Source: an uncultured Bacilli bacterium
GTDB lineage: Bacteria > Bacillota_I > Bacilli_A > RFN20 > CAG-826
Assembly (NCBI GenBank): GCA_944369075.1
Contig: CALVXK010000012.1
Span: 1 to 34,057, forward strand
DNA: 34,057 bases
Direction: 5' to 3'
Of the stretch, positions 7,802 through 15,732 are shown piece by piece. The notes beneath the pieces were generated by a model. That model was not told where the DNA came from. It did not search any database and saw only the letters and a list, made by a program, of their open reading frames with translations. The position numbers were made by a program, and so were the translations under genes. The stretch's first letter is position 1, and the number at the start of each line of letters is the position of its first letter.

Positions 7802-9103
7802 ATGATAATTAAACGAGACCTCATTTTAAATAATTTAATAGCGAAAAAAGATAACGGGCAAATCAAAATAATTACCGGAGTTCGCAGATGCGGTAAATCT
7901 TTTTTACTTTTCAATCTTTTTAAAGATTATCTTTTAGAAAATAACGTTCCAGAAAATCATATAATTACACTAGCATTAGATAGCGCATTAAATGCAAAAT
8001 ATCGTGATCCTTTAACTCTAGCTTATTTCCTAAAGGATCAAATTTTTGATCAAAATTCTAAATTTTATATTTTGTTAGATGAGATACAATTCGTAAAAAA
8101 GAAGAAAATTCAATCAAATCCCGATATCTTTGTTTCTTTTTATGATGTTTTGAACGAATTACTAAATCTAGGAAATTGTGATATCTATGTTACTGGAAGT
8201 AATTCTATGATGCTTTCAAAAGATGTTTTAACTGAATTTAGAGGCCGTGGAGATGAATTACATATTTCGCCTTTAACTTTCAGTGAGTTCTATAATTTCA
8301 ATTCTAAAAGTAAAGAAGAAGCTTTTCAAGAATACCTTTATTATGGAGGTATGCCAGCAATACTTGCTAAAGCAAGCGAAACCGAAAAGAAAGAATACTT
8401 AATAAATTTGTTTAAAGAAACATACTTAAAAGACATTTTAGAAAGAAATAAAATCGCTTATCCTGAAGTTCTTGAAATGATTATAAATGAACTTTGTTCT
8501 TCCGTCGGTTCCTTAACTAATTCAAACAAGATTTCTAAAACATTAAATAGTGTTCGTAACGTTAAAATAGATAGTGAAACTGTCGCTAAATATCTAGAAT
8601 ATCTAACTGATGCATATCTTTTTTCTAGAGCAAGTAGATACGACATTAAAGGAAAGAAATATTTCTCATTCCCATATAAATATTATTCAGTTGATTTAGG
8701 TTTATTAAATGCAAGATTAAACTTTCGTCAATTTGAAGAAACTCATTTAATGAAAAATTTAATTTATAATGAATTAATTTCTAGAGGATATAGCGTTGAT
8801 GTTGGAGTAGTTGATAGCACTGATGAAAATAATAAAAAGTGCTCATATGAAATAGATTTTGTTGTAAATATGAATAATTCTAAGGGGAAATATTACATTC
8901 AATCGGCCTTTAAGATGGATAATGAAGAAAAAAAGGAACAAGAAATTAGACCATTTTTAAAATTAACAAAAGATTTTACTAGGAGAATCGTTGTTTCTAA
9001 AAGTAACTTAAAACCATGGATTGATGAATACGGAATCTTACATTTAAACATCTTTGATTTCTTACTAACTAAGAATTTAAACTCATTTTTTAACGATAAC
9101 TAA
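7802..9103 (+). CDS. AAA+ ATPase with C-terminal DUF4143 domain
   Basis: A 433-residue predicted ATPase of the AAA_14/DUF4143 family, common in anaerobic and host-associated bacteria and of unknown cellular role. Seen: Walker A GVRRCGKS at about residues 26-33, Walker B YILLDEIQ, sensor-like VTGSNSMML, GRGDELHISPLTFSEF, then the C-terminal DUF4143 part (SVDLGLLNARL, NLIYNELISRGYSVDVG, EIDFVVN) with a restriction-nuclease-like fold. The usual E-x-K after the EIDF strand appears as QSAFK, so nuclease activity is doubtful. The ATG has GAGG 6 nt upstream. The gene is framed by three copies of a 38-bp palindrome and stands between miaB and the broken ATPase, which suggests acquisition as a unit. 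It is intact, unlike its two relatives in this window. Confidence 0.85.
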   Translation: MIIKRDLILNNLIAKKDNGQIKIITGVRRCGKSFLLFNLFKDYLLENNVPENHIITLALDSALNAKYRDPLTLAYFLKDQIFDQNSKFYILLDEIQFVKKKKIQSNPDIFVSFYDVLNELLNLGNCDIYVTGSNSMMLSKDVLTEFRGRGDELHISPLTFSEFYNFNSKSKEEAFQEYLYYGGMPAILAKASETEKKEYLINLFKETYLKDILERNKIAYPEVLEMIINELCSSVGSLTNSNKISKTLNSVRNVKIDSETVAKYLEYLTDAYLFSRASRYDIKGKKYFSFPYKYYSVDLGLLNARLNFRQFEETHLMKNLIYNELISRGYSVDVGVVDSTDENNKKCSYEIDFVVNMNNSKGKYYIQSAFKMDNEEKKEQEIRPFLKLTKDFTRRIVVSKSNLKPWIDEYGILHLNIFDFLLTKNLNSFFNDN

Positions 9104-9109
9104 AAATAG

Positions 9110-9147
9110 AATCGGAAGTAACGGATATTTCTCCCTTACTTCCGATT
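9110..9147. repeat. 38-bp palindromic repeat, copy 3, inverted; possible terminator
   Basis: A 13-bp perfect stem when flanking G9109/C9148 are counted (GAATCGGAAGTAA / TTACTTCCGATTC). It lies 6 nt after the ATPase stop and 35 nt before the convergent end of miaB. It is the inverted counterpart of copy 2. It has no T-tract, so terminator function is uncertain. Confidence 0.85.
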
Positions 9148-9182
9148 CTAAATGAATATTAAGTATTAAATTAAGGTTATTA

Positions 9183-10682
9183 TTATTTTTCTACTAACTC
9201 ACCATTAAAGGAATAAAGTTTATCTTCATTAATTTTAACTTTAACAAGTTTACCAATTAAAGATTTATCACCTTTAAAATTAACAGTCTTATTATTTTCT
9301 AATTGCCCGCTTAAATATTCTTCATTAGTTTTAGATACACCTGTAACTAAAACTTCTTCGATCTTATTTAAATGTAATAAGTTATCTTTTTCTATTCCTT
9401 CTTCTAATACTCTAGTTAACTCCTTAAATCTTTTAACCTTTTCTTGATATGGAGTTAGATCTTCCATTTTAGCGGCTAAAGTACCTTCTCTAGGAGAATA
9501 AATAAAAGTATATGCACTAGAATAAGATACTTTTCTTACTAAATCTAAAGTATCTAAGAATTCTTCATTACTCTCATTAGGGAAACCAATAATAATATCA
9601 GTCGAAAGAGCAATATTAGGTATTTTAGCTTTTATTCTATCTACTAAAGCAAGATATTCTTCTTTAGTGTATCTTCTATTCATTCTTTTTAAGACTGAAT
9701 TAGAGCCAGATTGAACAGGAAGATGAATATAATTCATAACGTTATCATATTTAGCAATAACATCAATTACTTCATCTTTAAATTCACTAGGATATGATGT
9801 TAAAAATCTTACTCTAGGAATATTTAGTTTTGCTACTTCTTCAAGTAAAGTAGCAAAACTAACCTTATTACCTTTATATGTATAATCTTTTAAATCTTTA
9901 CCATAAGAATCTACATTTTGTCCAAGTAATATAACTTCTTTATATCCTTCTTCTTTAAGTAGTTTACATTCAAGTAAGATATCTTCTACTCTTCTACTTC
10001 TTTCTTTTCCTCTAGTATAAGGAACAATGCAGTATGAACAAAATTTATCACAACCAAAGGCTATATTAACATAAGCGGAAAAATCATTATTTCTTTTAGT
10101 AGGAAGATCTTCAATAACATCTCCTTCTTTAGAAGAAACATCGACTAATCTATTTTTACCTTTATTTTCTAAATAAGAATCAATTAAGGTAATAAGGTCA
10201 TCGATATTATGTGTTCCTAAAATAATATCGATATAAGGATAAACATTAATTAATTTATCAAGTGTATCTTTTGTTTCAACCATACACCCACAAAGAATTA
10301 AAATTAAATCTTGGTTTTTGTCTTTACTCTTATCTTTATTTAGTTTTTCTTTTAAATGTTTAATGTTACCAATTTCCGCATAAACTTTGTTATTAGCATT
10401 TTCTCTAACTGCACAAGTATTAATAACAATAATTGAAACTTCATTAATATCTTCACTTCTTTCCATATTTAAAGAAGAAAGAAGTCCACTTAAAGTTTCT
10501 TCATCTCTAATGTTTGCTTGGCAACCATGCGTTTTAATGTAATACTTCTTTCCTTTTAATTTATTTAGTGTAACTTCACTAACTTGATGTTCTTTATTGT
10601 TATAACGAATTACATTACTTGATTTAATTCTTTTTCTTGCTTCAAGAAGAGATGGTATATCAATATAATTTACATTTCTCAT
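9183..10682 (-). CDS. miaB: tRNA-2-methylthio-N6-dimethylallyladenosine synthase MiaB
   Basis: A radical-SAM methylthiotransferase that adds a methylthio group at C2 of i6A37 in tRNA, following MiaA. The N-terminal UPF0004 domain carries Cys54 (HGCQANIRDEE), Cys90 (INTCAVREN) and Cys133 (CGCM) for one Fe-S cluster. The radical-SAM CxxxCxxC is Cys211, Cys215 and Cys218 (GCDKFCSYC). A TRAM RNA-binding domain ends the protein. At 499 residues it matches the Bacillus-type MiaB, which has a similar N-terminal extension. AAAGG lies about 7 nt before the start. The gene begins 19 nt after the ymdB stop, so the two are probably cotranscribed, as in many Bacilli. Confidence 0.96.
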   Translation of the reverse strand: MRNVNYIDIPSLLEARKRIKSSNVIRYNNKEHQVSEVTLNKLKGKKYYIKTHGCQANIRDEETLSGLLSSLNMERSEDINEVSIIVINTCAVRENANNKVYAEIGNIKHLKEKLNKDKSKDKNQDLILILCGCMVETKDTLDKLINVYPYIDIILGTHNIDDLITLIDSYLENKGKNRLVDVSSKEGDVIEDLPTKRNNDFSAYVNIAFGCDKFCSYCIVPYTRGKERSRRVEDILLECKLLKEEGYKEVILLGQNVDSYGKDLKDYTYKGNKVSFATLLEEVAKLNIPRVRFLTSYPSEFKDEVIDVIAKYDNVMNYIHLPVQSGSNSVLKRMNRRYTKEEYLALVDRIKAKIPNIALSTDIIIGFPNESNEEFLDTLDLVRKVSYSSAYTFIYSPREGTLAAKMEDLTPYQEKVKRFKELTRVLEEGIEKDNLLHLNKIEEVLVTGVSKTNEEYLSGQLENNKTVNFKGDKSLIGKLVKVKINEDKLYSFNGELVEK

Positions 10683-10701
10683 AATTAACCTTTCCTTTGC
10701 C

Positions 10702-11577
10702 TTATTTTTTCTTACTTTCTTCTAAATATATTGGTGTAATTGATATAGGTTCAAAACTTAAATCATCAAACTTTAATATTACAGCGCTAAATATAGTACT
10801 AGAATCATCCATTAACTTCATACTTACTTTCTTATTACCTAAGAGTTGTCTTTCAATTACTGATTTATATTCAAATCCAAGTATTCCAAGGTTATCTCCA
10901 CACATTCCAACATCTGATATATAAAGTGTTTTTAAGCTAGGGTTATCTTTACTTACTAGTAACTTATTATCTTTAGTTTGAACATGGGTATGAGTTCCAA
11001 TTAAGGCACTTATTTCTCCAATAAAGTAATAAGCAATTGAATACTTTTCACCATTAGTTTCTGCATGAAAATCAATAATATGAATATCGTTATCTCTTTC
11101 TTTAGTTTCTTCTTCTTTTCTTGCTATCTTATCTAATAAATAAGATATAGCTTTAATAGGAGAGATAACTTCTTCTTTCATAAATGTTGAACCTAAGACA
11201 CTAGTTACTCTAATCTTAACTACTTTAGACATATATTCTACTAAAAATAGTTTAGATCTAGTTTCGATATTATCTTTAGATGATTTTAGTAAATCATCTA
11301 AAGAATTAAGTGGAGGAACAACATTGTCATTATCTATAAATAAACTTAACTCTTCTTTTTTATCTAAATAGTGATTCCCTAAAGTTATTGCATCGACAAA
11401 ATCTAGTTTATTTAAGAAGTTATAGTGATTTAAGTTAATACCTCTACCATTAGTAATGTTTTCAGCATTAACAATGCTGAAAACAATATCATATTTATTA
11501 ATGATATTACTTAAATTTCTCTCTAAGGTTTTTCTTCCTAGTTTACCTACAACATCTCCAACAAAAAGTATATTCAT
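10702..11577 (-). CDS. ymdB: YmdB-family 2',3'-cyclic nucleotide phosphodiesterase
   Basis: A calcineurin-like metallophosphoesterase of the YmdB family. In B. subtilis it hydrolyses 2',3'-cyclic nucleotides and affects biofilm formation and RNase Y-linked RNA levels. Metal-site motifs seen: GDVVGKLGR with Asp8, VNAENITNGRG, GNHYLDKKE (family GNHTWDKKE), IIDFHAET, GTHTHVQT and the closing SDVGMCG. Length of 291 residues is slightly above the usual ~265. In Bacilli this gene normally directly follows rny; here about 1.4 kb of accessory DNA separates them. No good Shine-Dalgarno site precedes the ATG; AT-rich promoter-like sequence lies very close. Confidence 0.92.
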   Translation of the reverse strand: MNILFVGDVVGKLGRKTLERNLSNIINKYDIVFSIVNAENITNGRGINLNHYNFLNKLDFVDAITLGNHYLDKKEELSLFIDNDNVVPPLNSLDDLLKSSKDNIETRSKLFLVEYMSKVVKIRVTSVLGSTFMKEEVISPIKAISYLLDKIARKEEETKERDNDIHIIDFHAETNGEKYSIAYYFIGEISALIGTHTHVQTKDNKLLVSKDNPSLKTLYISDVGMCGDNLGILGFEYKSVIERQLLGNKKVSMKLMDDSSTIFSAVILKFDDLSFEPISITPIYLEESKKK

Positions 11578-11600
11578 ATCTTATATATTTAACGTTATAA

Positions 11601-11675
11601 AAATACATTAAATTAACCTAGATTACAAGCAAATAACACGTTATTTATCTAGTTTTTTGTTAATTTAATGTATTT
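11601..11675. repeat. 75-bp long palindrome between divergent genes
   Basis: A perfect 17-bp inverted repeat, AAATACATTAAATTAAC (11601-11617) with its complement at 11659-11675, is continued inward by CTAGAT/ATCTAG (11618-11623/11647-11652) and by AAATAAC/GTTATTT (11631-11637/11640-11646). The whole element could form one long hairpin or cruciform. It sits at the boundary between conserved ymdB and the accessory patch, so it may be a miniature-element scar as well as a control site. Confidence 0.85.
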
Positions 11676-11750
11676 AAAAGATTAAAGAATAAATATAATC
11701 ATTTTTTCTAAATTTTGTTAAAATAACTTAAGTATTTTTAGGAGCAGAAC

Positions 11751-11939
11751 ATGAGTTACACTAAAAGAAACATAAAGTATATTTATGAATACAATCGTAA
11801 GACTTATAAAGCCTATTCTTTAAGGATTAATAGGAACAAAGATGCTGATATAATCGAATTTCTTAAACATAAAGAAAGCGTTAATAATTACCTTATTGAA
11901 TTAATTAGAAGGGAAATGGAAGTAAATGCGAATAAATAA
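11751..11939 (+). CDS. Small ribbon-helix-helix-like protein, mobile-element type
   Basis: A 62-residue basic protein. Its middle, YSLRINRNKDADIIEFL, followed by SVNNYLIELIRREM, resembles small ribbon-helix-helix-like proteins found in plasmids, conjugative elements and phages of Firmicutes. A short beta-like strand (KAYSLRI) precedes two helices, as in that fold. An AGGAG site lies about 7 nt upstream of the ATG, clearer than at many genes here. It probably binds DNA, but a role in plasmid or element control is inference from family resemblance. It stands alone in the accessory patch between ymdB and rny. Confidence 0.65.
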   Translation: MSYTKRNIKYIYEYNRKTYKAYSLRINRNKDADIIEFLKHKESVNNYLIELIRREMEVNANK

Positions 11940-11951
11940 TAACGCTTTTCG

Positions 11952-11997
11952 AAAAAGGTGCAATAATTATATGCATGCAGTGTCCAAAAAGGTGCAA
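11952..11997. repeat. Direct repeat of AAAAAGGTGCAA
   Basis: AAAAAGGTGCAA occurs at 11952-11963 and again at 11986-11997, 34 bp apart, in the short gap between the small basic protein and the ATPase remnant. It may be a pair of operator sites or end sequences of a lost insertion element. Confidence 0.5.
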
Positions 11998-12004
11998 CCA
12001 AATA

Positions 12005-12033
12005 TTTAAAATTCGATAATAATCAAATATAAT
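12005..12033 (+). promoter_or_regulatory. Promoter 6 nt from the ATG of the ATPase remnant
   Basis: TTTAAA (12005-12010), 17-nt spacer, TATAAT (12028-12033), then 6 nt to the ATG at 12040. The spacing is identical to that at 6241, 26660 and 29602. Confidence 0.6.
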
Positions 12034-12039
12034 TTAAGG

Positions 12040-12381
12040 ATGATCTTGAAAAGAAAATTTTACGATTATTTACTTAATTGGAAGAAAATAAAAAGTAAGC
12101 AATACTTACTAGTTACTGGTGCTACACAAGTTGGTAAAACTTTTATAATTTCAGAATTTGGAAAAAGAGACTATACATCATTTATTTACATTAACTTTAA
12201 GAAGGATAAAGCTTTAAAAGAAATTTTTGTTTCAAAATCAGATCATCTTCTTACAGATGAACAAATATATAAAAACATTAAAATTTTCAATCCACCTATA
12301 GCATATAAACTTACTTCGGGTAATGTTGGGCTTGTAGATAAAAAGAAAACAATACCACATTATATGATAATGTTCTTATAA
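12040..12381 (+). pseudogene. DUF4143-type ATPase with large in-frame internal deletion
   Basis: The 113 codons join the two ends of a normally ~400-residue ATPase. Residues 1 to about 64 are the family N-terminus (LKRKFYDYLLNWKK, Walker A GATQVGKT, FIYINFKKD). Residues from about 70 on (YKNIKIFNPPIAYKL, GNVGLVDKKKTIPHYMIMFL) resemble the C-terminal end of the same family. Walker B, sensor and most of DUF4143 are missing. The open frame was preserved across the deletion and the promoter looks intact, so a short protein may still be made. It ends one base before the convergent antitoxin-like gene. I treat it as a remnant; a functional mini-protein cannot be excluded. Confidence 0.7.
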
Positions 12382-12382
12382 A

Positions 12383-13003
12383 CTAATTATTATTAAACGA
12401 ATTAATTACTTTTTTAACCTTATCTTCGATATTCATAATCTTAGAATAAGTAACTAATTTATCAATATTTTTATCATTACTATTAAAGTATTTAAACAAT
12501 ACTTCTAAGTATAATGCTAGGTCAATTTGCGATTTATATTTAATTAAATCACAAATTGTTCTTTCTTTATCATATACTTTAATCTTATTACCAAAAGGAG
12601 ATAATGTTTCAATTATACCTAGATTAAATACTTCTTTATTCTCCACTACATGAAAAATAACCGGTTTTGGAAATCTAGATGAACTAACAGTTGATCCTTT
12701 TAAACTTGTAACTTCTAAACCATAAGAAATAAAAGATAGCTTATCTAAATTTATTAGATTATGTAAAAATAAAGCAGATCTAAGAGAAAAAACTACTTTA
12801 GGATAAACATACTCAAAAACTAAATAATCATCGACTAACCGCTCTTTTTTAGCATAAAATCCTCTAGCAATCTTAACTAAATTATTTTCTTTTTTAAACT
12901 TTGTAAATAAAGAAGAAGGTATATGATTTAACCTAATATCTTCTAAAGTAACATAACCTTTATTTTTATTAAGTAGTTCATCTATTTTTTGATAGTTAGT
13001 CAT
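12383..13003 (-). CDS. AbiEi-family antitoxin-like protein, without its toxin
   Basis: A 206-residue protein with the layout of AbiEi antitoxins, which autorepress and neutralise AbiEii nucleotidyltransferase toxins. It has an N-terminal winged-helix region (YVTLEDIRLNHIPSSLFTKFKKENNLVKIARGFYAK, about residues 17-52) and the typical central and C-terminal parts (VFSLRSALFLHNL, GIIETLSPFGNKIKVYDKERTICDLIKYK). In AbiE systems the toxin gene follows on the same strand; here the next DNA is the convergent ATPase remnant and no nucleotidyltransferase is present. It stops with TAG, rare in this window. Either an orphan antitoxin/regulator or the survivor of a degraded locus. Confidence 0.75.
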   Translation of the reverse strand: MTNYQKIDELLNKNKGYVTLEDIRLNHIPSSLFTKFKKENNLVKIARGFYAKKERLVDDYLVFEYVYPKVVFSLRSALFLHNLINLDKLSFISYGLEVTSLKGSTVSSSRFPKPVIFHVVENKEVFNLGIIETLSPFGNKIKVYDKERTICDLIKYKSQIDLALYLEVLFKYFNSNDKNIDKLVTYSKIMNIEDKVKKVINSFNNN

Positions 13004-13030
13004 ACTTTAATTTTAATGTAAATCATAAAT

Positions 13031-13066
13031 AAAGAAAAGTCGTTAGAAACTAGATTCTAACGACTT
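13031..13066 (-). terminator. Terminator after rny
   Basis: A 12-bp perfect stem (AAGTCGTTAGAA / TTCTAACGACTT, 13037-13048 and 13055-13066) with a 6-nt loop. On the minus strand it is followed by a T-rich run (TTTTCTTTATTT). It lies 11 bases past the rny stop. Confidence 0.88.
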
Positions 13067-13076
13067 AAGGTTTTAA

Positions 13077-14633
13077 TTATTTTGCAGTTTCAATTGCACG
13101 GTATTCTCTAATAACATTAACTTTAATTGAACCAGGATATTGCATCTCATTTTCAATTCTAGTTTTAATTTCTTTAGCAAGTTTAAATGCTTCAAGATCA
13201 TTAATTTTATCAGGAATAACATTAACTCTAACTTCTCTACCTGATTGAATAGCATAACAAGAAGAAACTCCATCATATGATTTACAGATATTTTCAAGTT
13301 GTTCAAGACGTTTAATGTAAGTTTCTAGAGTTTCACTTCTACTTCCTGGTCTAGCAGCACTTAAAGTATCAGCAGCAATAACTAAAGAGGAAATAACATA
13401 TTTAATAGGTACATCACCATGATGAGCTTCAATTGAATTAATTACTACATCATTTTCACCACACTTTTTAGCAAGTCTAGCACCAATTTCAACGTGGGAT
13501 CCTTCAACTTCAAAGTCGCTAGCTTTACCAATATCATGGAGTAAACCAGCTCTTTTAGCAAGTTGTTGATTTAATCCTAATTCAGCAGCCATAACTCCAG
13601 CAAGTTGAGCTGTTTCAACAGAATGTTCAAGTTGGTTTTGACCATATGAAGTTCTATATTTAAGTCTACCTACGTTATAGATAAGTTCTTTATCCATTTT
13701 ACCAATACCAAGTTTAAATACAGCATCTTCACCAGCTTTTCTAATTGATTCATCAACTTCTTTTTGGCATTTAGCGACTACTTCTTCAATTCTTCCTGGT
13801 TGAATACGACCATCTTTAATTAACATTTGTAAGGCTCTAGAAGCAATTTCTCTTCTAATTGGATTAAAACAAGAAACAGTAATGGCTTCAGGAGTATCAT
13901 CAATTAAAATATCAACGCCTAAAGCAGCTTCTAAAGATTTAATATTTCTTCCTTCTCTACCGATGATTCTACCTTTCATTTCATCACTTGGAAGAGAAAT
14001 AACATTGATTGTTCTTTCACTCGTTACTTCTTGAGAGTGACGAGCAATAGCATTAGCGATAATATCTTTTGCAACATCATCAGCTTTAGCTTCAGCTTCT
14101 TCTTCTTTTTCTTTAATAAACTTAGTGATATTTAAAGATTCTTTTTCTTCTACACGACGATAAATTTCGTTTCGAGCTTCTTCTTTAGTAAGATTAGCAA
14201 CTTTTTCAAGCTCAACAATAATTGAATTAATCTTTTGATCTAATGAAGATTGTCTTTTCTTATTATCTTCGATTTGTTTATCACAAACCTTTTCTTTTTC
14301 TTCAAGTAAAGATTCTTTCTTCATAAGTTGACTATCTCTATTATTTAAAGATTGTTCTCTTTGAAGTAATCTATCTTCTTGTTCTTTGACTTCTTTTTTT
14401 CTTTCAGCAATATCTTTACTTGCTTCTTGTTTCATTTCATATACTTGTTGTTTTGCATCAAGGGCAGCATTCTTTTGTAAATGCTCGGCTTTTATTTCAG
14501 CTGTTTTAATAATCTTATCAGCTTTTATTTCCGCTCTTTTTTTAGCAAAGAAAGGAATAAAATAGCATAAAGAAAAACCTATTACTCCTCCTACTAACAC
14601 ACCACAAACAGCACAGATGATTATTTCTACCAT
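13077..14633 (-). CDS. rny: Ribonuclease Y
   Basis: A membrane-anchored endoribonuclease that starts bulk mRNA decay in many Firmicutes. Seen in order over 518 residues: an N-terminal transmembrane helix (about 4-28), a long charged coiled coil (about 30-200), a KH domain with [15 protein letters not shown], and an HD domain with [10 protein letters not shown] and SIEAHHGD. Length and layout match B. subtilis RNase Y (~520). The start is supported by GGAGG 6-7 nt before the ATG. A hairpin with a UUCG loop lies in its leader. In Bacilli rny sits between recA and ymdB; the order is kept here, but accessory DNA has entered on both sides. Confidence 0.97.
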   Translation of the reverse strand: MVEIIICAVCGVLVGGVIGFSLCYFIPFFAKKRAEIKADKIIKTAEIKAEHLQKNAALDAKQQVYEMKQEASKDIAERKKEVKEQEDRLLQREQSLNNRDSQLMKKESLLEEKEKVCDKQIEDNKKRQSSLDQKINSIIVELEKVANLTKEEARNEIYRRVEEKESLNITKFIKEKEEEAEAKADDVAKDIIANAIARHSQEVTSERTINVISLPSDEMKGRIIGREGRNIKSLEAALGVDILIDDTPEAITVSCFNPIRREIASRALQMLIKDGRIQPGRIEEVVAKCQKEVDESIRKAGEDAVFKLGIGKMDKELIYNVGRLKYRTSYGQNQLEHSVETAQLAGVMAAELGLNQQLAKRAGLLHDIGKASDFEVEGSHVEIGARLAKKCGENDVVINSIEAHHGDVPIKYVISSLVIAADTLSAARPGSRSETLETYIKRLEQLENICKSYDGVSSCYAIQSGREVRVNVIPDKINDLEAFKLAKEIKTRIENEMQYPGSIKVNVIREYRAIETAK

Positions 14634-14657
14634 GGTGACCTCCTTAAAAATATTAAA

Positions 14658-14673
14658 TTTAACCGAAGTTAAA
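14658..14673 (-). promoter_or_regulatory. UUCG-tetraloop hairpin in the rny leader
   Basis: On the minus strand TTTAAC-TTCG-GTTAAA forms a 6-bp stem with a cUUCGg loop, about 12 nt before the GGAGG site of rny. It may stabilise or regulate the transcript. Confidence 0.45.
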
Positions 14674-15095
14674 ATAATTAAAATATATGTAATATATAAT
14701 ATAGTAATTACAAATTTTATTAATTAAATCTTACTTAAGGGGTAACTTTTTAAATATTTATCGTTTTTATTTTATATTATTACCTGATTAAAAATGCTTA
14801 CATGATAAATGCTAAGAATTTATTAAAAAGAAATATATAAACTAATAATTAAACTTTAATAAATATGTATATATAAAAGTATCTAATTTAAATAAGTAAT
14901 TAATTAATAATAATTAACTAATAGTTAGATACTACATAATAATTTTATCATAAAGTATTTTGAATTCTAATATTTTATTTATAAATTGACATTATTAATA
15001 ATTACTTAATGTTAACTTAGTAAAATAGATATTTAAATCTTAAAAGAATTTAGATAAAATAACCGAATTGTTAATTATTTTAAAGAGATTTAAAT
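14674..15095. other. AT-rich intergenic region between rny and mntP
   Basis: About 420 bases without a gene. It holds the unassigned promoters of two divergent genes and one clear inverted repeat, AGTATCTAA (14878-14886) with TTAGATACT (14925-14933), around an AT-only interior. A TTGACA at about 14986-14991 has no well-placed -10 box. AAGGGGTAAC near 14738 faintly recalls the start of the manganese riboswitch, but the rest of that motif was not found. Confidence 0.5.
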
Positions 15096-15728
15096 ATGAA
15101 TTTTGATATTGTAAATGTAATTTTAACTTCTTTATCGATGTCGGTTGATGCAATGACGGTTGGAGCAATTGATGGATTAGAAGAAAAAGATATGAAGATG
15201 ATTAAAGTAATTTTAATTGCTTTAACTTTTGGTTTATTTCAAGCTATTATGCCAATAATTGGTTACTTTATTGGTTTTTCATTTAAAGATGTTTTAGAAA
15301 CATATATTCCTTATATTGCTTTTGCTTTACTTTTAATCTTATCAATTAAATCATTAATTGATTTTATTAAAGAATTAAAAGAAAGGAAGAAACAACAAGA
15401 AAATATTGATAGCGAGAATAATAGTAATAATGGTAATAATACTAATGTTACTAAAACTAAGAAAATTAAAGTAACTACTATTCTTTTTCAAGGAGTAGCT
15501 ACTTCAATTGATGCTTTATGTATTGGGTTTGTCTTTTTAGACTATGATATTCCTAGTGCCATGTTAACTTTTGGAATAATTGGTATTACTACATTTATCT
15601 TAACTTTACTTACTACTACATTTGGCTCTAAATTAGCCTCTAAATTAGAAAAATGGGCTTCTTTAATTGCTTCAATAGTATTTTTAGCCATCGGATTAAA
15701 AATACTTATCGAAGGTTTAATTGGTTAA
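15096..15728 (+). CDS. mntP: MntP-family manganese efflux pump
   Basis: A six-helix inner-membrane exporter that lowers cytoplasmic Mn2+. The two-repeat layout is clear: helix 1 with SMSVDAMTVGAIDG (Asp18), and after the central loop the matching GVATSIDALCIGFVF. A hydrophilic Asn/Ser/Lys loop (about residues 93-125) separates the halves and is longer than in most relatives, giving 210 residues instead of ~185. AAAGAG lies about 8 nt before the ATG. Expression in many bacteria is Mn-controlled by MntR or a riboswitch; neither could be shown in the upstream region. It is convergent with the CoA-disulfide reductase gene, 4 bases between stops. Confidence 0.88.
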   Translation: MNFDIVNVILTSLSMSVDAMTVGAIDGLEEKDMKMIKVILIALTFGLFQAIMPIIGYFIGFSFKDVLETYIPYIAFALLLILSIKSLIDFIKELKERKKQQENIDSENNSNNGNNTNVTKTKKIKVTTILFQGVATSIDALCIGFVFLDYDIPSAMLTFGIIGITTFILTLLTTTFGSKLASKLEKWASLIASIVFLAIGLKILIEGLIG

Positions 15729-15732
15729 TTAA

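Noticed and set aside
11986-11997. Insertion-sequence end at TGTCCAAAAAGGTGCAA
   Set aside because: No transposase fragment, matching inverted end or target duplication could be found; kept only as a direct repeat.
13073-13306. Minus-strand 77-codon frame
   Set aside because: It lies inside rny in another frame and is Leu/Lys-rich by shadow effect; rny is certain.
14738-14790. yybP-ykoY manganese riboswitch before mntP
   Set aside because: Only an AAGGGGTAAC-like trace; the second conserved loop and pairing stems were not found.
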